A DNA stretch of 64,000 bases from Pratylenchus scribneri (GCA_030063045.1 JAQSEB010000025.1:496001-560000); one strand, 5' to 3'. Numbered from the stretch's first letter, positions 1 through 11,545 are shown. Numbers and translations are program-made. Notes: generated by a model not told the origin, from the sequence alone.

Positions 1-715
1 GATAAATATGAAGATGATGAAGAAATGAATATGAAAATCAGAAGAGATGAATGGGAAGATGAGAATGGATGAATAGGAAAATGAATAAGAATGAATGTGA
101 AACAGAAAATATATATGATTGGGAAAATGAGAATGGATGAATACGAAAATGAATAAGAATGAATGTGAAACTGAAAAGATATGATTGGGAAAATGAGAAT
201 GGATGAATAAGAAGATGAAAAGAGATTAATATGAAGATGAAGTAAGGATGATTTGGAAGATAAAAAGAAACGAATGGAAGGATGAGAAGAGATTAACGGG
301 AGGTTGAGAGGAATGAATGGGAGAATGGGAAGAGATGAATGGTTGGATGAGAGGGATGAATAGGAAGATGGGAAGATGAGGAGAAGAGATGAGTTTTAAG
401 ATGAGAAGAGATGAATGGGAGGATGAGAAGAGATTAATGGGAGGAATAAATAGGAGGATGAAATGATTATAAAGAATGAAAATAAGAATGAAAGGAAATG
501 AATGGGAGGATGAGAAGAGATAAATTAGAAGATAAAAGTTGAAGGAGAGGTTGAAGCATGAAAAAAATGGAAGAGAATATGAAGAATTAAAAAGAATAAA
601 GGAAGGGAAATTATAGTAATAAAAAATGTTAAGGGATGAATGAAGATGATGATGAGTTATGAGTATAGGGAATAAGGAATTAATGAAGTTGATGAGAGAT
701 GAATTAAAGTATTAA
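1..715. repeat. purine-rich degenerate tandem repeats
   Basis: Almost pure G/A/T sequence built from variants of GATGAATGGGAAGATGAGAA. The first 260 bases contain about three copies of a unit of 66-68 bp (the motif GAGAATGGATG recurs at 61, 129 and 195); the rest is a looser GAAGATGA/GGATGA mixture. No open frame of interest is seen on either strand. It looks like an old expanded microsatellite or minisatellite. Confidence 0.8.
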
Positions 716-810
716 GAATTTTTTCCCTATCTATTTTTGTTCTATTCATTTATTATTATTATTAATTTTTTATATTTAATTATTTCAAATATTTGTTCAA
801 TTCAAAAAGT

Positions 811-859
811 AACTAGCTCATCAGGGACGCGCGCGATAGCGCGCGTTCCTGAGCTAGTT
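811..859. repeat. GC-rich palindrome (hairpin)
   Basis: Arms of about 20 bases, beginning AACTAGCTC and ending GAGCTAGTT, flank a CGCGCG core with loop ATAG; the left arm carries a few extra bases. It stands alone in AT-rich DNA. It could be the fused end of a foldback element or a structured RNA stem; no gene is attached. Confidence 0.75.
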
Positions 860-1395
860 ATAATTATTTGTTTTATCTATTTAATTTGACTAAAATTGTT
901 GATGTTTATTGATAAAATTTAAGAGGAGCAATAGCTCCACATACCAAAAATTAAACACAATTTAAAATAATCAATACAAATTAATTAACTAAAAAATGGA
1001 AGGAATTTACCAAATTCATTAGGAGAGAATTTTATGAGAGGCAAAGAAGCAACCAAATTACAGAGAAAACTACGCATATTTTTCCCATTGGCTTTTATAT
1101 GTTTTTTGGCATTTCTATTCCATTCATAATGGTTCATCAAAAAATCCATTTCTCTGCTTCCATTTCTATTAAAGCTTTTATCTCTAGCCCAGCATTAATT
1201 ATGCTATTCGCAAATTTCTCGCCCACTTTTTCCCATTTATTTGAAAGAGTGGCTGAAGAGAAGCGCGGGCGAATTAGCTAAATGAAAAAGAGAATTGGAA
1301 AGCGGGCGAAAAATTCACTCTAACCCAGCAGCAGTAAGTTGGAGATACGTGCGCTCTCTGCTTTCCTTTTAGCTATTCCATTCATCATCATTTCT
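860..1395. other. intergenic, no gene seen
   Basis: AT-rich sequence upstream of the 5S rRNA gene. A stretch near 1261-1310 repeats the word GCGGGCGAA twice. A 60-codon open frame at 1099-1281 has no recognisable content and is not called. Confidence 0.5.
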
Positions 1396-1514
1396 GTTTA
1401 CGACCATACCGCGTTGAAAGCACGCCATCCCGTCCGATCTGGCAAGTTAAGCAACGCTGGGCCTCCTTAGTACTTGGAACGGAGACGTCCTGGGAATCGG
1501 GGGTGTCGTAAACT
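1396..1514 (+). rRNA. 5S ribosomal RNA
   Basis: The 119 bases from GTTTACGACCATACC to GTCGTAAACT match the 5S rRNA layout of nematodes: the two ends pair to close helix I, and the conserved blocks CACGCCATCCCGTCCGATCT, GGCAAGTTAAGCAACG, TAGTACTTGG and TGGGAATC appear in the right order and spacing. A T-rich tract follows, as expected for RNA polymerase III termination. Transcribed by Pol III; product is part of the large ribosomal subunit. In several nematodes 5S units alternate with SL1 RNA genes; here only one 5S copy is seen and the SL1 sequence lies 18 kb away. It converges on the 3' end of the saccharopine dehydrogenase gene, about 240 bp away. Confidence 0.97.
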
Positions 1515-1543
1515 TATATTTTTCGCCTTTTTAAACTTTTTTT

Positions 1544-1632
1544 ACTTCTAATAAATAAGCCAACTTAACTTTTTTTTTATAAGCCAACTTAACTTTTTTT
1601 TTACTTCTAATAAATAAGCCAACTTATTTTTT
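1544..1632. repeat. short tandem repeat downstream of 5S rRNA
   Basis: The word ATAAGCCAACTTA occurs three times, separated by T-tracts, and twice it follows TTACTTCTAATAA. It lies between the 5S gene and the 3' end of the dehydrogenase gene, where the missing last exon of that gene would be expected. Confidence 0.75.
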
Positions 1633-1750
1633 TTCTGAATATTTTAACTTAGACTAAACTACGTATTTTCTCACTTTTATTCTTATTTAAATAGTTCATG
1701 TCAAAAATTCACATTTACTTCATAAATAATCTAAAACATTCTTTTCGCGG

Positions 1751-4700
1751 CTATAATTTCTTAAATATATTCTCACCTTTCAACATCATATGTGCCGTAA
1801 TTGCACATGTATAGCCAACGGTTCGGGCCATGGCCGAATAGCCGCCGGCTTTGTCCTGCTCTCCATAGGCGGTCAGACTTATTTGATGGCATTCCTTTAA
1901 ATGAATAGTTCAGATAATAGTAGGAGATAGGAAAGCTATAAAAATCACAATTTTCATCTCCAAAAATAATTTAGCAAGTTGAAAATATTGCTAACTATTA
2001 GAGACTTTTGGCATAAATTTTTTATATACCATTTATATCAATTAGACTTACAATTTGTCCATTGGCTAATTCTGCCTCCAAATCATGGACCAACACGACC
2101 AAATCTCGTTCTCCATCGGCAAATTTAAGTGTGGCTGCCAAATGTTGGGCCAACATGTCCAGCAGAGTGTCACTGGTGATAACTTTTGCCTAAAATTTAT
2201 TTATTTTTGCTATTATAATTTTTTCATTTATCCAGTTTTAGTCAATCGAATTGATCAAATTTTATCTTCATTTTGTTTTTTTTTTGCATTTTTGTTTAGA
2301 CAATTCTTATTTCTACCAAAACTTTAAATCGCTTAGCCAAACCAGTCATGTCCATACACAAATCATCTAAGTTATTTGTGAATTATTTAAATTATTGGGT
2401 GAATTAATTTGAATTTCAGTAATTTTTTATGATTTTACCTTTGGCATTTTCTCATCAGAAAAGAGGCTAAGCCGTTCAACCGCCTCAATTCCTTGCTCTT
2501 TACCAGCAAAATTGAGCCTTTCAGTCAAAGTTGCTTTAAATTGCTCGGCTGAAGCTGCCTGAGGCTGACCCATCAAGAATGCGCATAATTGACGAAAATT
2601 GGTGCCATTTGATTGGCAAAATATGTCCTGAAATTGTTTTTGTTTTCCCTCATTCAAAGGTGTGAGAAAGCCGATTGCCTTCAACACTTTGATTGCTTCA
2701 ACAAAACCCTAGAAAAGTCATTCATATTCTTTAACAAATATTTTAATAAACTTGAAAACGCAAAGTACCACGTAAAATTGTGCGGCATTCCCCTTCAATC
2801 CCGTAAATGTCTAAATATTTTGTGGAATCCCGGTTTGGATAAGCAATGAAATTGAAGCCGGGCATAAATCTATAATCATTTTAAAAATGGGATTTTATTA
2901 TTCCGTAATAAATATTTTTAATCATTTTAAAAATTCAAATTATTAATAATTATTTTTTATTTAATTGTTAATTATGTATAAGATTTTGCTTTAAATAAAT
3001 TTTAAAAAATATAAATATATAGGAAAATTTTAAAAATTCCAAAAAAATAAATTTACTAATTTTTGCCATCAACTGCCTAAAAAAATCTATTGAATAGTTT
3101 TTTGATTAATTTCCAATTTGATAAATTTAAATAATGATGGAATTGCTCAAAAAAAATAAAAATATTTTTTGATCGGAGAATAAACAAAAGATTGCAAAAA
3201 TATTATTTTTTTCATAAAAAATTATGTTCGCAAAAATTGTTTTAACCGACCGAATTGGATATTGGGCATCGAGTACACCACAATTGCCCTCCACCTCAAT
3301 CAAACGACCATCTTTCAAATATTTTGCTGGATTCAACAATGCCAAAAGCATGCCCTTTGGGCTCCAACTGAATTTGTAGCGCAATGGGTTGTCGGATGCT
3401 TCAGGCGATGGAAGACCGCCGCAGAATGAAACGAAAGATCTGACCTGAAGGAAAGAATTGAATTGTTGAAGGATGAATAAAATTTTTTAAAAATAAATCC
3501 TATGTCCAAAAATTAATTCAAATTATAAGGAATTTTAAAAAATTATTTTAAATTAATCCGGATAATCTGGAATATTAATTAATTAAAGCGGATACAGTAT
3601 ATTAATTGTAATTCAAATTAATGTAGAATAGCGAAAATTAAATATAAATTAATTTAAAATATCCCGAAAATTGATTTAAATTAAAACAGAAGGTTCTGAA
3701 AATTATTCCAATTAATTTAGGAATTGAATTAACTAAAATAAATTAAAGTAAATGCACAATAATATCTTTTTTTGAGTGATCCTTAATGTCCGTAGATTTT
3801 AATGCAAAATATTTTTCTTCTTATTTTACACTTCTTTGAATTTCCCATAAATAAAAAAATAATTCACCTTTCCGCCTTCAGCATGGATTTGGTCAATGCA
3901 TTGCATTGCAAGCATATGATCTATGCCTGGATCCAGTCCGGCCTCATTCATCACAGTTATGCCGGCGGCCTTTGCTCTGTAAAAAATATAAAAATCCTAG
4001 ATATATTTAATTAATTTGACAATAAATAAATTAATTTTAAATTTCTTACATTTTATTTATTTTTAAAATTTAATAATTAAAAAAGATTTTATTTACGCTT
4101 CATCCAATTCCTGCAATCCCGGAGAAATATAACTGCTTGTGAGCATGTTTGTTCCTTAAAAATTTGCAAGAAATTAATTTAAAAAATTTCTTATTTTTTT
4201 TAACAATAAAATTTCTAAATTTTAAAATTAAATTTTAACCTTTTTGAATGCACATTTTGGCAACGGCAATATGGTGGATATAAGGCAAAAGAGAAATGCA
4301 CAAATCCGCTTTTCTGATGATAGAAATTTTTATTTATTTTATAAATAATTTAACTCACTCAATGAGTTGCAAAATTCGATCAGGCTCTGGAATATTTAAT
4401 AAAAATTAATGTTTATTTATTTTTATTCTCTCATTCGAATTTTGATTTTTAAACTATTTATTAATTCACCACAAATTTTTTGGTTTTTTAAAATTTTCTT
4501 TAAAAATCTCCGTATAAAAAATTTAGAACAACTAAAATAGCAAATTGTTCAAAAATTAATTTTAATTAAAAATTTTTTGCCTTTAATAGACTTAAAAAAT
4601 GATTCCACCATTTTGAACATCCACAACGACCAACTCCACACATTTTGGTGCAATTTGTACCAATCGTTCTCCATTGGCCCGAGAACGAGTGGCCACAATG

Positions 4701-4810
4701 ATTCTTACTCCAGCGCCAGAATGTTTGGCAAAATATTCAACGATTGGATCGGAAACCATGCCAGCGCCCAGCAAAAGCAAATTGAATGGTTTCTTTCGGC
4801 TTGAAGGCAT
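1751..4810 (-). CDS. saccharopine dehydrogenase (stand-alone, C-terminally short)
   Basis: Lysine catabolism: oxidises saccharopine to glutamate and alpha-aminoadipate semialdehyde with NAD+, normally in mitochondria. Exons read on the minus strand: 4810-4609, 4386-4359, 4313-4240, 4154-4097, 3976-3868, 3444-3251, 2869-2752, 2708-2439, 2189-2052, 1894-1751; all junction phases agree, giving about 444 residues. Visible motifs: N-terminal Rossmann loop [16 protein letters not shown], then [66 protein letters not shown] and [13 protein letters not shown], in the order seen in the SDH half of animal AASS. Start ATG at 4810 is the first in frame. Odd: no reductase (LKR) domain upstream, and the frame stops soon after GYT..MMLKGE, without the final 20-25 residues usual in the family. 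A donor-like GTGAGAAT follows MMLKG, but no matching last exon is visible before the 5S gene. Confidence 0.9.
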
Positions 4811-5321
4811 ATTCAAGGGTCAGGGCTGATTGATTAGGACAGGGGAAAATGGATTTTTATTTTCCTGAAAAATTAGTAATACGAATAAAATATTAAAAAT
4901 AATTAAAAATAAGATGGGCTTTATTCTAATTATGGGGAAAAAGCGATGGAGAATTATATCATTTTATGAGATCTATTTACAATAATTGATTAATTTTCTT
5001 AATATTGAATCTTAGGTTTTCCCCAAATTTATTTTAATCATTTGCACAGCACATTCTTTTTGATAATTTCTTTTGGACGAATATAGGCAACAAATTTTAT
5101 TGAATTTTTTTCCTTGGTTAATGTGGAACCATCTTAATTTTTATATTCTTCTCATATTGCAGAATGGAATTGCAATGAAATGAAGGGGATACCTTAAGAT
5201 TAAATAACTGATAAAATGTGCGATAAAAATTGTTATTGGGTCAAAAAAGAAAGATGCAAAATAATTCAAAAAATAATTTATCGAATAAAAAAGATTATAA
5301 AATTTCGCTACATTTTCTTAT
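4811..5321. other. intergenic spacer between two minus-strand genes
   Basis: About 500 bp of AT-rich DNA separating the dehydrogenase start from the stop of the upstream receptor gene. No reductase (LKR) exon was found in it on the minus strand. It should contain the dehydrogenase promoter and the receptor's 3' UTR. Confidence 0.5.
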
Positions 5322-8106
5322 TTAATTTATTTGTGGCCTTATAAGAGCAACAGGCTGTGATTGTTGGGGTTCTTGATTAATTTGATCCCTGCTGCTGGTT
5401 ATTTTGATTGCGATTTGTTGTTGCTGAATATTTGCCACTCTTTGGCTTCTTTTCTCGAATATTTTATCCGGAAAATAATGATATAATCGAGGAAATTCTT
5501 TCTTCAATGCTTTTCTATGTTCAGTGCTAAATTAATAATATTTATTTATTTATTAAAATTGACGGGTACCTTGAAATATAAATGGCAAAAAATTCGGCGG
5601 TAACTGTTATGGAAGAAAAACAATTAATGGCATAATAAAGCAATGGAAGATCATTTTCAGTTGCATTATTGAAGAATATTTTGGGAATATATTGGTAGGC
5701 ATTTTTCACAATAAACCAGCCACAAATTTGCACTGCCATTATTAATGCAATTGATTTGAACAATGGCTGTTTGTTCAAATATGCTAAAAATTAAAAAAAA
5801 AATATTATGGAATTGTAGATGAGGGAATAGGAGAGAATAAGATTTGGAAAAGTCAATTTACTCAATAATTTTCATAGTATTTTTTTGGAATAAAATTAGT
5901 TAAAAATATCAACAAAAATATTGGCCAACAATGAATATTTACCGAGATATCTACCAAAGAAATGTAAAAATATTTTAATTAAAATTAAAAGTTTTTTTTG
6001 TAAAATCACTGAAATTTTTTGTTAATTTCGTAGTTTTTTCTATTGTTCAATATATTTTGTTTTTCTGTAAATTATTTAGAACAAACATTTTCTTTCCTTC
6101 CCATTTACAAGTAATTTTATGATCATCACAATATAGAAGAAAATTGCTGCATAAATACATTGATAATCAAATGGTTGATAGTTGCCAAATACTTCACCAC
6201 CTGTACAATTTGTTGACCTATTAAATAAGAAAAAAATAGAATAAAAAATTAAATTTTAAGAAATTTTTTTAAAATTTTTTCTTACCAAATTTCATCAGAT
6301 TTAATATATGTTCAAAAATGAAAGCTGCCCGATTTTGGCGTCTTTTGCCACAATTTAATTTATAATTTTTCCAATTTTAATCATATTTATTAAATTCTTT
6401 TTTAAACGAATTTAGGCTGTAAAGTAATTTATATTGATATAAAATTTTCACATTTTGATATTTAATATAATAAATGAATACCTGTATGGCCTGTCTGCAG
6501 CAATTAAAACTAAAAATACACAATTATAAATTGGATAGATTGAGCCCAGCGTGCATAGAAAAAGAAGATAAAATTTTTTATTCGGATTAGAATACCTGTA
6601 AAATTGTAAGCAAAAATTATAAATTATTTTATCATATTAATTTTTAGAAATTTAACGGACCTCAAAAAATTTAAATTGATCAAATTTTGGAAATTATTAA
6701 AATTATTGATAAGTTGACTATGACTATTGACAAAAATTTGGTAAGATAGTTTTGTTGCCATTTATTAAATGGGTAAAATTTTTTTCTATTATATAGCGAT
6801 TTAATTTACTTATCCAAAAAGCGATAGGCTATTAAATTGCATAAAACTACCAATATATATATACTTAGATTTTTAAAATCCAATTTAAAAATGTCTAATT
6901 TTTTGGATGAAAAGCCGCTTTATTACGAAGATATTTTAGTTTCCAAAACATTAATAGAAGAAATTTTTAGAGCAATTTTAGGACTTTTTATTGGTATATC
7001 GCCTTCCAAAATTGATTATTTCCGAAATTAGGTTATGGCCAAAAAAAGCTCATCAGGCACTAGAATTGACTATAATGAATTGTGCCCTTCCCCGCTCCTT
7101 TTATCTTTATGTATATGTACCATGTCGGCAGAAATACGCTTACGGCACGATCAAATGCAATTAAAGTGGAAAATGGCAACTGGCCATTGCATGGGGTCAA
7201 TGTAATCAAATACCAACCACAACAAACAATCATTGGCATATTGACCAATGGGATGACCCGAATCAAATAGGGACCCCAAATTATAATTTTGCTGAATAAA
7301 TTGCAGAACATAAAAATGCCAATCAATTTCAAACAATGTGTTTTACGGAGATTCCTATAAAATATATTAAAAACTTTTTATTCATAAAATATTAAATATA
7401 AATAATTAAATTTTTTTAAATATTGAATAATTTATTTCCATAAGTAAATGATTGTGTTTATCATATTTTATATGTATTTTATTTACCCAAAAGTATATCA
7501 TATTTCTCATTATATTAACCCTCTCTCAAGCATAAACCTTAAAGCTTTTTTAACTCGAAGATACACAACTAAAGTATAATTCCTTTAGGTAACTATCAAA
7601 AATTATGGTATCTATTATTTAGGTGCTCAAATAATTTCAACAATAATTAAATGATTTTCCTTTTAAGGTAATTTTCAACTAAATATGAATATGCCCATTA
7701 ATTTCTTTTTCTTATTTGGCTATTTTGGTAAGGTGGCAATGGCAACAACCAAAATTTATTATTCATAAATTTTTGTGTCAACTAATTACGAATCAATGTT
7801 AGAATAATGCTTAATATGATTTGCATAAAATTTAGAAATAGTCTAAATTGAAGCATAGAAACAATTACCCAAAGAAATAATTGTTATAATTAATTTTACA
7901 AAAGTAAAATAAGAACTTGTCTTTTTTACTTTGTCTTATTAAAAGAAATAATTAATAAAAATATTTCTAAATATTTCCTTCAAATAAAATGTTTTTCACC
8001 TGTATTTAATGATCACATAAATCAAGGTTATAAAGAAGATAGCTCCGATTTCATCAACCAATAAATTTATGGTGAAACCAATTCTGGCAATATTCATTTG
8101 ATCCAT
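5322..8106 (-). CDS. nematode chemoreceptor-type seven-transmembrane GPCR
   Basis: Rhodopsin-fold serpentine receptor expected in the plasma or ciliary membrane of sensory neurons. Six exons on the minus strand: 8106-8000, 7354-7121, 6595-6482, 6217-6087, 5783-5570, 5526-5322; all phases fit, giving 334 residues. The protein begins MDQMNIARIGFTINLL. Seven hydrophobic stretches can be picked out; TM3 is followed by the DR-type motif LIAFDRAVSVFLPTWY, a typical G-protein-coupling signature, and TM7 is followed by STEHRKALKKEF, a common amphipathic start of the cytoplasmic tail. The tail is Gln-rich (QQQQIAIKI). The junction of exons 4 and 5 uses donor GTTTGT, chosen because it restores phase. 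Most similar in style to Srsx/Srv-like nematode families, but I cannot fix the subfamily or the ligand. It looks intact. Confidence 0.85.
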
Positions 8107-9309
8107 TTTTTTGTTTTATTTCTCTAATATTAATATATTTAGAGTTATAATAAAGAATTTATATTCTTGTTTTTTTTAAATTTTCCTAAATTTTTAGAGA
8201 TTTGTGAATTAAAAAAAGCGTTGATTTGCGTAGACAAAAATCAGTCAATTGTCAGACAGCATGGGAAAATTTTAAGAACAAAAAAATGAATTCCCTATGC
8301 ACTTTGAAAATAAACAAATTTTATTTATAAAAAGGATGATTAATTATTAAAAATTTTGGAAAGTAAAAAATGTATAATTTAATTTTATTGGATTCTGTTT
8401 TATTCTGAAAAATATTTTTTAAAATTTTATTTAATTTATTTTTAAATTTTATTTCTGGAATATTTTTTAAATCTAAAATTAATAGACATTCAGGAAAGAA
8501 TTTTATGGTCCAATTTTTATGAAAATCTCGAAAAATTTTTTACGATTTTTGCAGTCCTCATTAAAACACCATGCGTGAAATGTTTTATCTCAATTATGTC
8601 ATATTCTCTCATATTTATTAATTATGAAAATGAATTCTTTCTTTTTAATTGGAAAAAGCAGATTTAAGATTCTTTACAAAAAAGTCATTAAAAAATTATA
8701 TTTCAAAAAAGATGATTATGAATTTTTTCTTGTACAATAAGAAAAATGAGGTCATTTCGCGTCTAATAGTGAAAATTTTTTCACAATTAATTTATGAAAT
8801 TTTTTGAAGCGGAAAATTTTAATACGAATAATGAAAAATGTTACCAATTAAAACATTTTTAAAAACAAATTATTTCCAATAATCGTTTACATCTTTGCCA
8901 AATGATTCATTGTAAATAAAAATCAGTCGAGACGATTTGCGTGCAATTTGTGAAGATAATTAACGATGTTAAGCACAAATTGTACTTCCCTAGGCGCCAC
9001 TATAGATGGGTGAAAGCAAATATGTATTATTGCTCATTTTTTTAATAAAAGTGCAACAGCAAAATAATTGAGGTTTCTAAAATTCAGTCACTTAAGCCAA
9101 TTTTATACTTCCATTCACCCATTATGAATTGTTTAATTTCTATCGTCATTCACCGGCATTGAATCATTCTATTAATGCCTGTATTATGTAGTTGAATGAT
9201 TAAGGTTGATAATATAAATGACCGAAAAGATTCTAGCTACGGAAATTCTATTGACTAGGAAAATAATAATAATTGCTTAAAAATTTTCTGCCATAAAAGC
9301 TATACAAAA
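8107..9309. other. intergenic, no gene seen
   Basis: AT-rich DNA upstream of the minus-strand receptor. No open frame with coding character, no repeat of note. It should hold the receptor promoter. Confidence 0.5.
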
Positions 9310-9690
9310 TTTCGAACTGCGAAATTTACGGACCCGAAACTTGCGGGCGAAACGGTCTGTCGCAGATGGTGGTAAAGCTGGAGTGGCATGACATTGGTTA
9401 TGGCATATAATTAGGCATAAAATTAGATACAAAATGACAACAAAAGTTTTGGTCAATGTTGAATCCGAGTTATAGTCAAAAAAAAAAACTATTGATTTAA
9501 TTAAAATTGCGATTTTGACGGTTTTTTGTTGGCCATAACTCGGTGAATACACAAAATTTGCAAAACATTTTGATGTCATTTTGTTACTCATTTTATGCCT
9601 AATAATACCTATAAACAATGCCACTCCAGCTTTACCACCTTCGGCACCAGGCCATTTGTTCCGAAAGTGTTGGGTCCGCAAGTGTCGGCT
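9310..9690. mobile_element. foldback / MITE-like inverted-repeat element
   Basis: A perfect 22-base inverted repeat (GGTGGTAAAGCTGGAGTGGC.. at 9368-9389 and its complement at 9618-9639) is embedded in a longer imperfect one. The inner arms share TAGGCATAAAAT and AAAATGAC words, and the outer arms share CGGACCC and CTTGCGG/CTTTCGG words out to about 9310 and 9690. Total length about 380 bp, no coding capacity. The open frames on both strands here are by-products of the palindrome. Fits a non-autonomous DNA element; no clear target-site duplication was identified. Confidence 0.75.
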
Positions 9691-10474
9691 AACCATCCAG
9701 CAAGTATTGGAGAGAAATTGTATGCCAGACGACTATACAAAACATGATGTGTTAGGTGACTGGCCAAGGAGCGATATATGCGATATTTTCTAAAATGGGC
9801 ACCGTGAAAGCTTTTTCCATCATCTGTGTTGACTGCTGATCCATCCATTTTTGGCCATATCGATTGGTAAATTAACGTGGAAAGTTACTTCCACATCTAA
9901 AATGAATGGACCCATCCATCTCTTATACGCTCCATCATTCCCTCAAAATCCTCAGCAGGCATTGGGGCGAGCGTGTAGGAGAGAAAGACGATGATACAAA
10001 AAATGATGTGGTTTTTTTCATGCAAAAAGCACTTTACCACATTGGTGCTGCTAACAAATGGAAATATGCTATTATCAAAAATAAATGGAAAAATTTTTTA
10101 TGGAATTGAAAAAATTAAACAAATTTAGTAAATTTTTCAATTGTCCATTTGAACGTAATTATATTAAAATTGCTTAAGCAATTTTGCTTCATTATTGAAA
10201 AATGGAGTGATTACAAAATTGACAAACATCTTTTTTTCTTTTTCCCATTCTTTTTTTTGGGTAAAATCAGCAGCAAAAAGCTTCTCTCTGTCTTACTTAG
10301 TCCATTATTTTAGCCGAGCAATCCCTTATTATAATAGGGATATAAGCATTGGAATAAGAAATAAAAATCAATATTTAAACTGCTTCCATTCCACCAATCG
10401 CCACAAAAATTAATCCATCAGAGGCAAATCCAAAAAAAACGGAATTCAAAAAATTCAAAATTATAAAACTGCCA
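9691..10474. other. intergenic; possible coding relics
   Basis: Composition is more balanced between about 9700 and 10050. On the minus strand, frames around 9640-9850 and 9900-10030 look protein-like, the second containing LSYTLAPMPAEDFEGMMERI and ending at a stop near 9905. They are in different frames with no convincing splice signals, so I cannot build a gene. They may be remnants. Confidence 0.3.
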
Positions 10475-10651
10475 ATGAAATATTTTTATCAAAATGCCAT
10501 TGTCGATGTTGGCCCTTTTTTTCGAATGCTTTTTATGATTTTTTCGTTTCTAAATTTGTTGCTAATTATTACTGATGTGGAATGCATGCAGAAGAATGAG
10601 GGAAAAGAAGGTCAGAAAAGTCAATTCGAACAATTGTTTCAAAAATATTAG
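10475..10651 (+). CDS. small secreted-type ORF (58 aa)
   Basis: ATG at 10475 to TAG at 10649. The protein carries a strong signal-peptide-like core, MLFMIFSFLNLLLIITDVEC, whose internal Met could be the true start. A short charged tail follows (KNEGKEGQKSQFEQLFQKY). Family not recognised. A GTCAGA donor within the tail (after GKEG) could make it the first, signal-peptide exon of a longer gene to the right, but no matching acceptor could be proven. Small secreted proteins of this kind are common in parasitic nematodes; function unknown. Confidence 0.4.
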   Translation: MKYFYQNAIVDVGPFFRMLFMIFSFLNLLLIITDVECMQKNEGKEGQKSQFEQLFQKY

Positions 10652-10668
10652 ATTTTTTCACAAATTGA

Positions 10669-10910
10669 TATATATGTCGGCGGTAGGCAAAACTAAAATT
10701 TACACTCTATTTTTGTCAAAGAATAAGAGTACAAAAACCTAACCCTAACCCGTATTAGCCCCTAAACCTAATCCCATGTTCCGAACCCCTAGACCCTAAA
10801 CCTATACTTAGCTTTTCGAAATTCCAAATTTCTCTGATTCTCTGAAGAAAATAATATGTTAATTACAATTTTGCCTGAATTTTAGTTTTGCCGCCGATAT
10901 TTATATATAT
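10669..10910. repeat. inverted-repeat element with C-rich core
   Basis: Arms of about 30 bases (10669-10700 and 10878-10910) share AATTTTAGTTTTGCC..GCCGA in opposite orientation, with a 4-base gap. The centre (10735-10805) is a degenerate CCTAACCC / CCTAAACC tract. That is telomere-like in look but not the nematode TTAGGC repeat. Probably a small foldback element. Confidence 0.6.
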
Positions 10911-10961
10911 TTTAATGGGATTAAGTCATAATGTTGAACACAGAACAGTAATCTCTGGAAA

Positions 10962-11233
10962 ATGACTGTAATCATTTTTCCAGATTCGCCAAAAACAAGT
11001 GACTTTTCGCTTGAAAACCAAAATCCTGCATGGCAAAATATACGCTTTGGCACGTTGGACTATCCCTCATTTGCACAAATCCATGGCACGGAAAAAATTG
11101 GAAAAGATGAGAATGCAAAAAGCAACGAAAAATCCGAGAAAAAATCCTATCTCCAAGTTCTAAAAAGAGGAAATCAAAAGGAGGAAAAATTGCATCCAGC
11201 AGCAGTAGCAGCCGTTCAACATCACGTGGTTTT
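10962..11233 (+). CDS. candidate upstream exon of the PUR-like array gene
   Basis: Open from ATG 10962. The product starts MTVIIFPDSPKTSDFSLENQ and has a Lys/Glu-rich stretch (EKSEKKSYLQVLKRGNQKEE). A donor at 11234 (GTGTGA) would end the exon in phase 2, which is exactly what the acceptor at 11661 of the downstream gene needs. No domain is recognised and it shows none of the repeat modules, so it could equally be a separate short gene or a chance ORF. The intron that would follow contains the C/G-rich repeats at 11237-11545. Confidence 0.35.
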
Positions 11234-11236
11234 GTG

Positions 11237-11545
11237 TGACATTTCCGGCTCAGATTTTTCGGTCCAGAATTTTCCAGCCCAAAAGCAGACTTTCCTGGTC
11301 AAAATTCAGACTTCAGGCAACAATTTAGGCTTTTCTGCCACATTTTTTCACCTAAAACTTTTCCACTAAATCAAATGTCGAAGGTTATTTGCTTTGAATC
11401 ATTCTAAATAAAGAGTAAGTCTATAAAATAGGGAAAAATGGACTGGGAAAGTTAGAATTCTGGTCGGAAAAGTCTGGTTTGGGCCGAAAAAGTCAGGGCC
11501 GAAAAAGTCTGCGCTGGAAAAGTGGAACAACACCCTCCCATTCTG
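11237..11545. repeat. imperfect inverted repeat of CAGACTTTTC words
   Basis: The left part (to about 11340) carries TTTCGGTCCAG, TTTTCCAGCCCA and CAGACTTTCCTGGTC. The right part (11450-11540) carries the complementary GGAAAAGTCTG / GGGCCGAAAAAGTC words several times. It looks like a degenerate foldback element or a short-period repeat; the boundaries are approximate. Confidence 0.45.

Noticed and set aside
2287..2372. A minus-strand stretch reading [13 protein letters not shown] as an extra dehydrogenase exon
   Set aside because: It does not fit the phase of the flanking exons, and those two exons join directly in phase with continuous family similarity.
9277..9848. Open frames of 139, 79 and 70 codons, one with an MFS-like ILAGWLADT string
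   Set aside because: They run across the foldback element, and the transporter resemblance is limited to a few residues derived from its arm.
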